Positions 55,480 through 63,955 of a DNA stretch of 64,000 bases are shown here, piece by piece. Both the position numbers and the translations under genes were made by a program. The stretch is taken from contig NC_021985.1 of the NCBI RefSeq assembly GCF_000444875.1, positions 3,481,535-3,545,534 on the forward strand. The letters are read 5' to 3'. Numbering within the stretch: position 1 is the first letter of the stretch; each line of letters begins with the position of its first letter. Under the pieces are notes generated by a model that was not told the origin of the DNA, did not search any database, and saw nothing but the letters and a program-made list of their open reading frames with translations. This DNA comes from Streptomyces collinus Tu 365. GTDB taxonomy: Bacteria > Actinomycetota > Actinomycetes > Streptomycetales > Streptomycetaceae.

Positions 55480-56658
55480 TCAGAGCACCCCGCCCGCCTC
55501 GTCCTGGAACAGTTCGGTCCAGTAGTGCCACTCGGTGGCCGGGGCCGCCGCGGTGGGGTCGACCGAGGCCAGGGTCTGGATCATGGCGGCGGCGAGCTGG
55601 TCGTAGGCGTCCGTCGTGAGTTCGCGGGACAGGTGCTCGTCGATGGTGCGCTCGTGGTGCAGGAGCCAGAGCGTGAAGGCCAGCGTGGAGACGTCGGTGT
55701 TCAGCGCGTGGAGCGTCGCGTCGGGCGCGCTGTAGGTGAGGACCGCGCCCGTTCTGCCGTCGACCACGAGGCTGTTGTCCTCGACCAGGTGGCCGAGGCG
55801 GATCAGGTGGTCGGAGTGGGCGGGCAGGGCGTCCGCGGAGGGGGCGGGGCGGCCGGAGCGGTCGTCGCACGGCTCGCCGGTGGTGAACTCGGTGAGGGTC
55901 CGCAGCGGGCCGTCGGTGTCGGCGTGGAAGACGACCGCCGCCTCAGGCAGCCCCGTCTCGCGCAGGAAGCGGCGGGTCGGCTCGTGAGTGAGGGTGGCGG
56001 GGAGGTCCACCTCCTCGTGGCGCGTCACCCTGCCGTGGCCGAACTCCTGGTCGAGGAGACGGGCCGGGACGTCCAGCGTGAGGCCGGAGGCGGTGCCGGG
56101 ACCGGCGACGAGGGCGAGCGGGCGGATCAGGGCCGCCGCCTTCCAGTAGGCCGGGACCCGGCCGTCCGTGCCCTCCGCGAAGAGGGCGAGGAGGCGGCGC
56201 GAGGCCTCGGTGACGGTCCGGGGGCCGTAGTGGCCGGCCAGGGAGGCGAAGCGGCCGCGCAGGCCCGCCAGTTCCTCCGTGACCGCGGCGAAGCGCAGCA
56301 GTGTGTCGAGCGAGGGGGCGAAGGGGCGGGTCTCGCCCGGTTCGAGGAGGTAGGCCGTGGTCAGCTCGCCCGTGCGGCCGTCGAGCAGGATCGACTCGCG
56401 CTCCATGCCCGCGGGGTTGAGGAGTTCGCCGATCACCAGGCGCCCGCGCAGCTCCTCCGCGAGGCGGAACGGGCCGTCCGTGGCGTCGCCGAGGGTCCGC
56501 AGGCCGTGCGTGCGCAGCGGGGAGAAGGTCAGCAGGTCGGTCCGGGCCGGCAGGCCGGGTCCGGTGAGCAGACCGCGCGTCGGCGCGTGCGTGACGTACC
56601 GGTCCAGCTCCGCCTCGGTCAGCGTGATCGCCGGGACCCCGGCGTCGGTCGTGCTCAT
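55480..56658 (-). CDS. Tandem SUKH-4-like immunity-type protein
   Basis: 392 residues from ATG 56658 (GGGGGAG). Two similar halves are visible. The first has LTGPGLPARTDLLTFSPL, LVIGELLNPAGMERESILLDGRTGEL and PFAPSLDTLLRFAAVTEEL; the second has LRETGLPEAAVVFHAD, RLGHLVEDNSLVVDGRTGAVLTYS and LNTDVSTLAFTLWLLH. Each matches the SUKH-4 pattern (an LG..L, then an acidic residue, S/N, then LDG.TG strand, then a late hydrophobic helix). SUKH proteins mostly act as immunity proteins against polymorphic toxins, yet no toxin gene is in the window. Assignment rests on pattern, so it is moderate. Confidence 0.65.
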   Translation of the reverse strand: MSTTDAGVPAITLTEAELDRYVTHAPTRGLLTGPGLPARTDLLTFSPLRTHGLRTLGDATDGPFRLAEELRGRLVIGELLNPAGMERESILLDGRTGELTTAYLLEPGETRPFAPSLDTLLRFAAVTEELAGLRGRFASLAGHYGPRTVTEASRRLLALFAEGTDGRVPAYWKAAALIRPLALVAGPGTASGLTLDVPARLLDQEFGHGRVTRHEEVDLPATLTHEPTRRFLRETGLPEAAVVFHADTDGPLRTLTEFTTGEPCDDRSGRPAPSADALPAHSDHLIRLGHLVEDNSLVVDGRTGAVLTYSAPDATLHALNTDVSTLAFTLWLLHHERTIDEHLSRELTTDAYDQLAAAMIQTLASVDPTAAAPATEWHYWTELFQDEAGGVL

Positions 56659-56858
56659 CGCTCCCCCGCGATCTTCCCCGTGCGTGCGTGACTGTGTGCG
56701 GGCGCCGTCGGACGGCGTCCGCGGGCAGGTGCCCGTCACTGCTCCGCACAGTACGCCGCACCACTGACAACGCCCTTCGGGGGAAAGGACGCGGGGCGGC
56801 CCGGGCCCGTTGCGTGCCGGCGCGCACGGGAACCGCCCCCGGGTGGTGCGGGCCCCGG

Positions 56859-57008
56859 TCAGGTGAAGTACACGCCGCCCAGGACGACGGCCAGCGCGGC
56901 CACCGCGAACAGCAGGATCCACAGGGCCAGCTTGCCCACGCCGGGCGCCGCCTCGTAGCGGGGCTCCTCGCGCGGCACCTCGCGCGCTTCCTCGGAAGGC
57001 TGCGTCAC
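56859..57008 (-). CDS. 49-residue single-helix membrane protein, coupled to molybdenum hydroxylase genes
   Basis: GTG 57008 overlaps the TGA of the large subunit gene (GTGA). The short product is an acidic-Arg start (TQPSEEAREVPREEPRYEAA) followed by one hydrophobic helix (KLALWILLFAVAALAVVLGGVYF) with a tiny C-terminus. It is the fourth member of a coupled operon. It might tether the hydroxylase to the membrane or be a quinone-side partner, but nothing in the sequence proves it. Confidence 0.7.
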   Translation of the reverse strand: MTQPSEEAREVPREEPRYEAAPGVGKLALWILLFAVAALAVVLGGVYFT

Positions 57009-59314
57009 TGGCCCGTCACCACCGCGGCCTGGGGGCGGATCGGCAGCCGGTTGACCGGGCGGCCCGTCGCCGCGCGGACCGCCGAGGCGATGGCCGCGGG
57101 GGACGTCACCACCGGGACCGCGCTGACCGACTTCGCGCCGAAGGGCGCGACCACGTCCCGTTCCTCGACCAGCCTGACGATCCGGATGTCCGGCGCGTCC
57201 AGCGCGGTCGGCAGGGCGTACCCCGTGAGGTCGGGGTGGCGGATCAGGCCGCGGGGCGTGCGCAGGTTCTCGGTGAGGGCGATGCCCACGCCCTGGGTGA
57301 CGCCGGCCTCGATGCGCGAGGCCAGTTGCGCCGGGTTCAGCACCCGGCCCACGTCCTGGGCGACGGCCAGCTCCACCACCCGGACCGAGCCGAGTTCGAT
57401 GTCGACGTCCACCACCGCGCGGATCGCGCAGAAGGCGAGGCCGACGAACGCGTCGCCCTGTCCCTCGGCGTCCAGCGGTTCGGTGGGGTGCGGGCGGCAC
57501 TGGGCCGTGGCCCACAGCTCCTTGCCGTCCAGCGCCTCGGTGACGGTGGTCGACAGGACACCGTCGTACGAGGTGATCTTGCCGTCCGTGATCTGCAGCA
57601 GCTCCGTCGACATGCCGAACTTGTGCGCGAGCGGCTGGAGCAGTTGCGTGCGGACCATCTTGGCCGCGCGTTCCACCGCGCCGCCGGAGACCCAGGTGTG
57701 CCGGCCGCGGCAGCCCGGGCCGGCCGGGGGCTGGTCGGTGTCGACGGGGGCGACGTGGACCTCGTCGATGCCGAGCGTGTCCTGGACGATCTGGCGGGCG
57801 AGGGTGGTGAAGCCCTGGCCCGTCTCCACGGCCGCGCACAGCACGGTCGCGACGCCGTCGTGGACCTTGACGGTCGCCGTGGAGACCTCGTCGGCGCCCT
57901 CCGCGCCGAGCATGTGCACCATGCCGACGCCGTAGCCGACGCCCCGGCGCACCGCGCCCGGCTCGCCCGCGCCCTCGGGGCCGCCGGGCAGCAGCCACTC
58001 GTCCTCGGGGGTGTCCTTGGGCAGCGCCGGGAGCGGGAAGTCGCGTACGGCCTGGAGCAGTTCGGCCACCGGGGCCGGGCAGGTCACGGTCTGGCCGATG
58101 GGCAGGACGTCCCCGGTCGCGAGGGCGTTGCGCAGGCGCAGTTCGGCCGGGTCCGCACCGAGTTTCTTCGCGAGCTTGTCCATCTGCGCCTCGTAGGCGG
58201 CGCAGACCTGCATGGCGCCCTCGCCGCGGACGTGGCCCGACGGCGGGTTGTTGGTGCGTACGGCCCAGCCCTCGATGAAGGCGTTGGGGACGACGTAGGG
58301 GCCGCAGGCGAAGGAGACGGCGGCGGCCAGGGCCTCGGCGGAGGTGTCGGCGTACGGGCCCGCGTCGAGCAGGATCTGCGCCTCGACCTTCACCAGTCTG
58401 CCCTCGGCGTCGGCGTGGTGGCGGTAGCGCAGCAGGGTCGGGTGGCGGTGGGCGTGGCCGAGGAAGGACTCCTCGCGGGTGGCCGTGAGCTTGACCGGGC
58501 AGCCGGTCCGCAGGGCGAGCAGGCCGAGCGGGAGCTGGAAGCCCTGGTCCTCGCGGTCGGCGGTGGCGCCCGGCACCCCGGTGACGACGATCTTCACCTG
58601 TTCCGGCGACAGGCCGAAGCAGGCGGCGGCCGTGTTGCGGTCGGCGTGCGGGTCGGTGGAGGCGAGGTACAGCTCGACCCCGCCGTCGGGGCGCGGCACC
58701 GCGAGGCCGGCCTCGGCGCCGATGGGGGCCGGGTCCTGGCGGCCGATGCGGTACAGGCCCTCGACGACGACCTCGCCGAGCGCGTCCGGGTCGCCGTGGC
58801 GCAGCGGGATGTGCCGGATCAGGTTGCCGTCGGGGTGCAGGGGTTCGGCCTCGAAGGCCTGTTCGGGGTCGGTGACCGGGTCGAGGACCTCGTACTCGAC
58901 GATGACGGCGGCCGCGGCCATCCGCGCGGTGTCGGGGTGGTCGGCGGCGACGGCGGCGATGGGCTCGCCGTGGTGGCGCACGACCTCGGAGGCGAACACG
59001 GGGCGGTCCGGGGTGCCCCGGCCGTGGACGGGGGTGCCGGGCACGTCCTCGTGGGTGACGACGGCCCGTACGCCGGGCATCTCGCGCGCGTGGGTGGTGT
59101 CGATGGAGACGATGCGGGCGTGCGCGTGCGGGGAGCGCAGGACGGCCGCCCACAGCAGGCCCTCGGCCCACAGGTCGGCCGCGTACGGGAAGGTGCCCTC
59201 GGTCTTGGCCCGGGCGTCGGCGTGCGGCAGCGAGGCGCCGAGGCCGTGCGGCAGCGGTTCGGCGGCGGGGACCGACTCCGCCGTGGTGGTCGCGGTGGCC
59301 GCTTCGTTGCTCAC
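57005..59314 (-). CDS. Molybdenum hydroxylase large subunit (xanthine dehydrogenase family)
   Basis: 769 residues from GTG 59314. The molybdopterin-binding regions of the xanthine dehydrogenase family are recognisable: LPHADARAKTEGTFPYAADL, AVLRSPHAHARIVSIDT, TGVPGATADREDQGFQLPLG, SGHVRGEGAMQVCAAYEAQMDKLA, VETGQGFTTLARQIVQDTLG and VAQDVGRVLNPAQL. The active-site loop is odd: GAKSVSAVPV near 730 has Ala where nearly all relatives have the catalytic Glu of GxGE(P). The operon order FAD, [2Fe-2S], Mo subunit is typical, with each stop overlapping the next start. Substrate is unknown, xanthine is only a family guess. Confidence 0.9.
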   Translation of the reverse strand: MSNEAATATTTAESVPAAEPLPHGLGASLPHADARAKTEGTFPYAADLWAEGLLWAAVLRSPHAHARIVSIDTTHAREMPGVRAVVTHEDVPGTPVHGRGTPDRPVFASEVVRHHGEPIAAVAADHPDTARMAAAAVIVEYEVLDPVTDPEQAFEAEPLHPDGNLIRHIPLRHGDPDALGEVVVEGLYRIGRQDPAPIGAEAGLAVPRPDGGVELYLASTDPHADRNTAAACFGLSPEQVKIVVTGVPGATADREDQGFQLPLGLLALRTGCPVKLTATREESFLGHAHRHPTLLRYRHHADAEGRLVKVEAQILLDAGPYADTSAEALAAAVSFACGPYVVPNAFIEGWAVRTNNPPSGHVRGEGAMQVCAAYEAQMDKLAKKLGADPAELRLRNALATGDVLPIGQTVTCPAPVAELLQAVRDFPLPALPKDTPEDEWLLPGGPEGAGEPGAVRRGVGYGVGMVHMLGAEGADEVSTATVKVHDGVATVLCAAVETGQGFTTLARQIVQDTLGIDEVHVAPVDTDQPPAGPGCRGRHTWVSGGAVERAAKMVRTQLLQPLAHKFGMSTELLQITDGKITSYDGVLSTTVTEALDGKELWATAQCRPHPTEPLDAEGQGDAFVGLAFCAIRAVVDVDIELGSVRVVELAVAQDVGRVLNPAQLASRIEAGVTQGVGIALTENLRTPRGLIRHPDLTGYALPTALDAPDIRIVRLVEERDVVAPFGAKSVSAVPVVTSPAAIASAVRAATGRPVNRLPIRPQAAVVTGQ

Positions 59315-60963
59315 CCCTGGCCTCCGTCCTGGCCGTAGTGCTGGTCGTGCACTCCCGGTGTACCGAATGTGCCGGGACTGTCGAAGACCCCCGGCACGTC
59401 GAACGCCGACGGGTTGACGCCGCCGGAGCCCGGGCCCGCCTGGTGCGGGATGCGCGCCTCGTCGGCTTCCGTCCCGTCGTCGGCGCCGTGCGTCTCGCGT
59501 CCGGCGACGACGTCCTTGACGGCGTCCAGGACGCCCCGGTAGCCGGAGCAGCGGCAGAGGTTGCCGCACAGGGCCTGCCGGGTCTCCAGCTCCGTCGGGG
59601 CGGGGTTGCCTTCCAGCAGGTCGTGCAGGGTCATCGCCATGCCCGGTACGCAGAAGCCGCACTGCACGGCGCCGCACCGGGCGAGGGCCTGCTGCACGTC
59701 GGAGGGCTGCCCGTCGGCGGCCAGGCCCTCGACGGTGCGGACCTCGCTGCCGGCCGCGGTGACGGCGGGGACCAGGCAGGACGCCACCAGGCGTCCGTCC
59801 ACCTGCACGTTGCAGGCGCCGCACTCGCCCTGCGAGCAGCCGTCCTTGGCGCCGGCGAGGCCGAGCCGCTCCCGCAGGACGTACAGCAGGGACTCGCCGA
59901 TCCAGGCGTCGGTGACGGGGCGGTCGGCTCCGTTGACGCGCAGGACGAAGGAGGCGAGGGGGTGGTCGTCGTGGGGTGCGGGGGCGGGCTCGTCGGGGTC
60001 CTCGGCGCTCTCCTGCCCGGCGTCCGCGGGAGCGGCCTCGCCGGTCGCGTCTCCGGGGGCGGGCGGCCGCCGGTCCGTCGCGGCGCCGGACGGCCCCGCG
60101 TCGGGCTCGGTGCGGCCGGTCCCGTCGGCGGTGGCGTGGTCCGCCGCGCCGGTGCCGGCCGCCTGGTCCGCCGGGGCCGCCTCGTCCGCGTCGGCCGCGT
60201 GGTCCGGGCCGCCGACAGCCGCCGAAGGGGCCGTGTCCGCCGCCTCGGCGGCCCGGGAGGCGGCCGGGGCGGTCCCGGGCCCGGGATGCTCCGCCGGGCC
60301 GTCCGCGGGGCCTCCAGGGGCCTGGGCGGGCGGGTTCGGGGCGTACGCGCCGGCGCGGCCGTACTCGGCGGCGGTGGGTGCGTCGGCCGGGTGGGGGCCG
60401 GGGCCGGACTCCGGCTGTCCCCAGGGGCCGTCCGCGGGCTCGGTCGCCCACGGTGCGGAAGCGCCGCCGGGGAGGGTGGCCGGTGGCGTGCCGCCCCACT
60501 GCTCGACCAGGGCGGAGGTGGTGAACTCGCCCGACTCGTCGGGGAGGTCGCCGCCGGCCACCGGGATGCTCCACTGGCCGGTGACGTCGTGCCCTGCGCC
60601 GGGCTCGGCCGGCGGCTCCTCGAACGTCCACTGCTGCGTGGCCGCCGGGTGGTACGTGAACCGGTCGCCCGCCGCCGGGTCCTGGGGCACCGCGTTGGGG
60701 TCGGGCCACTGGTCGCCGCCGGCGGGCGTCGACCAGGTGCCGGTGGCGGCGGGGTCGTCCGTGCCCGGGGACGCCGTTATCCGCGGCGGTACGTAGCCGT
60801 GGCCGGGGGCGGCCAGCGGGCTGTCGCCGGACAGCAGGGCCTCGATGCCGCCCTCGGGGAGCTTGACGAAGGCGGTGGCGCCGTCGTCGTAGTCGCCCTG
60901 GGGCAGCGGGTTCCAGCGGCCGCCGCTCCGGGGCGCGCCCTCTTCGTGCTGGTCGTCGGTCAC
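59311..60963 (-). CDS. Molybdenum hydroxylase [2Fe-2S] subunit with 330-residue disordered extension
   Basis: 550 residues; normal [2Fe-2S] subunits have about 160-200. Residues about 1-330 are acidic, Pro/Ala/Gly-rich and disordered. The real subunit begins near HPLASFVLRVNG (about 334). The plant-type cluster has CSQGECGACNVQVDGRLVASC, and the second cluster QCGFCVPGM plus CGNLCRCSGYRGVLDAV, so both cluster Cys sets are complete. A further 50-residue Gly/Pro tail follows. GTG 60963 overlaps the FAD subunit stop and TGA overlaps the next GTG, so expression is coupled. The extension is read in one uninterrupted frame with Streptomyces codon use. Confidence 0.9.
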   Translation of the reverse strand: MTDDQHEEGAPRSGGRWNPLPQGDYDDGATAFVKLPEGGIEALLSGDSPLAAPGHGYVPPRITASPGTDDPAATGTWSTPAGGDQWPDPNAVPQDPAAGDRFTYHPAATQQWTFEEPPAEPGAGHDVTGQWSIPVAGGDLPDESGEFTTSALVEQWGGTPPATLPGGASAPWATEPADGPWGQPESGPGPHPADAPTAAEYGRAGAYAPNPPAQAPGGPADGPAEHPGPGTAPAASRAAEAADTAPSAAVGGPDHAADADEAAPADQAAGTGAADHATADGTGRTEPDAGPSGAATDRRPPAPGDATGEAAPADAGQESAEDPDEPAPAPHDDHPLASFVLRVNGADRPVTDAWIGESLLYVLRERLGLAGAKDGCSQGECGACNVQVDGRLVASCLVPAVTAAGSEVRTVEGLAADGQPSDVQQALARCGAVQCGFCVPGMAMTLHDLLEGNPAPTELETRQALCGNLCRCSGYRGVLDAVKDVVAGRETHGADDGTEADEARIPHQAGPGSGGVNPSAFDVPGVFDSPGTFGTPGVHDQHYGQDGGQG

Positions 60964-61853
60964 GACAGCGCCCTCCCCAGTGCTCGTCGGGCCAGCGCGG
61001 CGACGGTGCGCCGCAGGTGCAGTACGGCGGGCGGTAGCGGTGCCACGGAGCCGTCCGGCTCCGGGGCGGGGTCCGGGATGCAGGCCGAGGCGACGTACTC
61101 GCCGAAGGCGCTCAGGGCCTCCGGGACGAGCGTGCGGTCGTTGTCCCAGTCGATCAGCTGGGCGACCCACTGCTCGGCGTCCAGGGGCCTGAGCGGCATC
61201 GGCGCTATGGCGCCGACGGCGCACCGCACCCCGCGCCTGGCCGGGTCGAGGACGACGGCGACGGAGGCCACCGCGCGGCCGGGGCCGGTGCGTCCGGTGG
61301 CCTTCAGGAAGACCTGCGGGGCGTGCAGCAGGGGCACGCGCACGTAGCCGATGAGTTCGCCGCCGCGCAGCATCTCCACGCCGGCCAGCAGGTGCGACAC
61401 CGGGATCTCCCGGCGGGCACCGCCCGGGCCCGCGATGATCAGCGTCGCCTCCAGGGCGGCCAGCACCGGCAGCGCGTCCCCGGTGGGGGCGGCCGTGGCG
61501 ATGTTGCCGCCCAGGGTGCCGGCGTTGCGGATGTGCGGCGGGCCCGCGGCGCGCGCGGCGGCGGCCAGCGCCGGGATCAGGGCCGCGAAGTCGGGGCGGC
61601 CCATGCGGGCGTGGGTGAGGCCGGCGCCGAGCAGCGCGTGGCCGTCCTGGTACTGCCAGCCGCGGATCTCGCTGATCCGTCCGAGGCCCACCAGGGCGGC
61701 GGGCCTGAGCTGGCCGGAGTTGACGGCGGCCATGAGGTCGGTGCCGCCGGCCACGGGGACGGCCGTGGGCATGGCGGTGAGGGCCGCCACGGCCTCGTCC
61801 AGTGTCGTGGGCAGCGTGACGGCCTGCGCCGCCTGCGGTGCGTGCGTGGTCAA
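60960..61853 (-). CDS. Molybdenum hydroxylase FAD-binding subunit
   Basis: 297 residues, using TTG 61853 (LTTHAPQAAQAVTLPTTLDEAVAAL) with an AGAGGGG site upstream; the frame is open further 5', but that part lacks family resemblance. FAD-domain marks are AVPVAGGTDLMAAVNSGQLRPAALVGLG (FAD phosphate loop) and AAGPPHIRNAGTLGGNIATAAPTGD (second FAD motif with the TLGGN signature), followed by GGELIGYVRVPLL. It passes electrons from the iron-sulfur centres to NAD or another acceptor. It is the first gene of the coupled four-gene operon. Confidence 0.9.
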   Translation of the reverse strand: MTTHAPQAAQAVTLPTTLDEAVAALTAMPTAVPVAGGTDLMAAVNSGQLRPAALVGLGRISEIRGWQYQDGHALLGAGLTHARMGRPDFAALIPALAAAARAAGPPHIRNAGTLGGNIATAAPTGDALPVLAALEATLIIAGPGGARREIPVSHLLAGVEMLRGGELIGYVRVPLLHAPQVFLKATGRTGPGRAVASVAVVLDPARRGVRCAVGAIAPMPLRPLDAEQWVAQLIDWDNDRTLVPEALSAFGEYVASACIPDPAPEPDGSVAPLPPAVLHLRRTVAALARRALGRALS

Positions 61854-62144
61854 ACCGGCTGCCCCTCTCCCGCTGCCCCACCTGGTCCCACCTGTGTGGC
61901 CGTACGGTACGTGCTCACAGGGCGGACGTGGCAACTCTGGCACATCTTCGCAAGGCCCGGACGCGGGGGTCCGCTAGGAGGCGTTCGCCCACCTCATCGG
62001 GTACATGGCCCGTTTTCGAACGGCATCGCCCATGCGCCTCGATTGCCACTCTTAGGTGGACCCTGGTGCGGTTTTCCGTCATCTGTTCCATCCGGCCGCG
62101 TCCGCCTCCCCCACGCTGACCGATTCCGTCCGGCGCGCCGGTTT

Positions 62145-63833
62145 TCACCGGTGCGGCGGCGGCCCCTTGAGGGGGCGGCCGGGTACCCCGGGCCGCCGCT
62201 GCCAGGGCCGGGGGCCCGTGGGTGGCCGGTAGGCGACGCCGAGGGCGTCAAGTCGCCCGTAGTGGACGGCCATCCGGCGTTCGAAGTCCGCGAAGTCCCG
62301 TTCCGGCGGCGCGGGAAGCCGGCTCCAGGCGACCTCGGCGAGGGCCGCGAGCCTGGGGAACGCCTGGTAGTCCACGCGGCCCGCGTCCTCCATCACCTCG
62401 GTCCACACGTTGGCCTGAGTGCCCAGCACATGGCGGGCCTCCCCGGCGGTGAGCCCCGCCGGCACCGGTTCGAACCGGTAGACGTCCTCCAGGGTGCGCA
62501 CGAAGCCGATCGGCACGGGTTCGTCGGGGCCGGGGGCCTGCCGGTGGTCCAGATAGACGTACTGCTCCGGGCACATGACGACGTCGTGGCCGGCGCGCGC
62601 GGCCGCGACACCGCCGCCGTAGCCGCGCCAGGAGGACACCGCGGCGCCCGGCGCGAGTCCGCCCTCCAGGATCTCGTCCCAGCCGATGAGCCGGCGCCCG
62701 CGCGCGGCGAGCCAGCGGTCGAAGTGACCGATGAACCAGGACTGCAACTCGTCCTCGTCGGCGAGCCCGAGGTCCGCGATGCGGGACTTCGCGGCCGGCG
62801 ACCGCGTCCACTGGTCCTTGCGGCACTCGTCGCCGCCGATGTGCACGAACGGTGAGAACTCGGCGGCGTCCGCGGGGAAGAGTTCCAGGATCTCCTCGAA
62901 CACCCCTTCGTAGAAGCGCAGTGTGGTGTCGGTGGGGGCGAGGACGTTCGGGGAGATCCCCCAGTCGTCCCAGACGGAGAGGGCGGTGGTGTCGACGACG
63001 TCGGTGTTGCCGAGTTCGGGGTACGCGGCGACGGCGGCCTGCGAGTGGCCCGGTACGTCGATCTCGGGGACGACGGAGATGTGCCGCTCGGCGGCGTAGG
63101 CGACGATCTCCCGGATGTCGTCCTGGGTGTAGTGGCCGCCGTGCGGCTTCTCCTCCCACAGCGGCGACGCCCGGTGCCCGAATCTGGTCCGCGCGCGCCA
63201 GGAGGCGATTTCGGTCAGCCTGGGGTGACGCCGGATCTCGACGCGCCAGCCCTGGTCGTCCGTCAGGTGGAAGTGGAAGACGTTGAGTTTGTGCGCGGCC
63301 ATCAGGTCCAGGTAGCGCAGCACGCCCTCCTTGGGCATGAAGTGCCGGGCCACGTCGAGCATGAGACCGCGCCAGCGGAAGCGCGGGGCGTCCTCGACGG
63401 TGCCGCCGGGCAGGCTCCACTCCCGTCCGGGCCGCACGGGAGCGCGCCGGAAGGCGTCGGGGCCGAGCAGTTGCCGGAAGGTCTGCGCGCCCCAGAAGAC
63501 CCCCGCCGCGTCGCCGCCCAGGATGCGGTACGGCCCCTCGGGCCCCGCGTCGCCGACCAGGCGGTAGCCCTCGGGCGGCAGGTCCGGGTCGATGCCGAGC
63601 ACGACACGGCCGGGGCCGTCGCCGCTCTCGGGGAAGGGCAGGCCGGTCGCCGCGCCGACGGTGGCCCGCAGCCAGCGCGCGACTCCCTCGGTGCCGGGGC
63701 CCGCCTCCAGGACGGTTCCGCCGTCGAGGCGTGTGCGTCCGGCCGCGCCCGGCGTCCAGCGCGCGGGCGCCGGGATCACCCCCGGCCCGTCGGCCTTCCC
63801 CGCGCTGCCGGCCCTGTCGGTCCCGTCGGTCAT
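62145..63833 (-). CDS. Beta-N-acetylhexosaminidase, GH20 family
   Basis: 562 residues, ATG 63833 with GGGGAGGGG upstream. After a GH20b N-terminal domain (LEAGPGTEGVARWLRA ... GIDPDLPPEGYRLV), the catalytic barrel holds FRWRGLMLDVARHFMP, FHFHLTDDQGWRVEI, VPEIDVPGHSQAAVAAYPELG and the catalytic pair in FVHIGGDECRKDQW near 332 (Asp-Glu). SSWRGYGGGV and QANVWTEVMED are later substrate residues. No signal peptide is seen, so it probably acts on imported chitobiose or on muropeptide-derived sugars in the cytosol. A dre-like and a separate repeated operator lie upstream. Confidence 0.93.
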   Translation of the reverse strand: MTDGTDRAGSAGKADGPGVIPAPARWTPGAAGRTRLDGGTVLEAGPGTEGVARWLRATVGAATGLPFPESGDGPGRVVLGIDPDLPPEGYRLVGDAGPEGPYRILGGDAAGVFWGAQTFRQLLGPDAFRRAPVRPGREWSLPGGTVEDAPRFRWRGLMLDVARHFMPKEGVLRYLDLMAAHKLNVFHFHLTDDQGWRVEIRRHPRLTEIASWRARTRFGHRASPLWEEKPHGGHYTQDDIREIVAYAAERHISVVPEIDVPGHSQAAVAAYPELGNTDVVDTTALSVWDDWGISPNVLAPTDTTLRFYEGVFEEILELFPADAAEFSPFVHIGGDECRKDQWTRSPAAKSRIADLGLADEDELQSWFIGHFDRWLAARGRRLIGWDEILEGGLAPGAAVSSWRGYGGGVAAARAGHDVVMCPEQYVYLDHRQAPGPDEPVPIGFVRTLEDVYRFEPVPAGLTAGEARHVLGTQANVWTEVMEDAGRVDYQAFPRLAALAEVAWSRLPAPPERDFADFERRMAVHYGRLDALGVAYRPPTGPRPWQRRPGVPGRPLKGPPPHR

Positions 63834-63865
63834 GCCGGTCCCCTCCCCTGCCGTTCGACCCAAAC

Positions 63866-63903
63866 GTTGCACGATGCGCAACGACTGTTTCGCACTGCAC
63901 AAC
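63866..63903. promoter_or_regulatory. Two 17-base operator-like repeats, 21 bp apart
   Basis: GTTGCACGATGCGCAAC (63866-63882) and GTTTCGCACTGCACAAC (63887-63903) share GTTxCxC....TGCxCAAC. Their 21-bp offset puts both on one face of the helix, two turns apart. They lie 33 bases before the GH20 start. IclR- and ROK-type regulators use such sites; which binds is unknown. Confidence 0.55.
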
Positions 63904-63939
63904 GGTCACGAGCCTAGGGACAACGCGATCCGGCCGACA

Positions 63940-63955
63940 AGAGGTCTGGACCACA
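63940..63955. promoter_or_regulatory. DasR-type dre element upstream of the GH20 gene
   Basis: AGAGGTCTGGACCACA fits the DasR dre consensus at 13 of 16 positions (AGTGGTCTAGACCACT). It is the same kind of site as those before nagE1 and nagE2, 107 bases upstream of the GH20 start codon. It could also serve a gene beyond the window. Confidence 0.65.
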
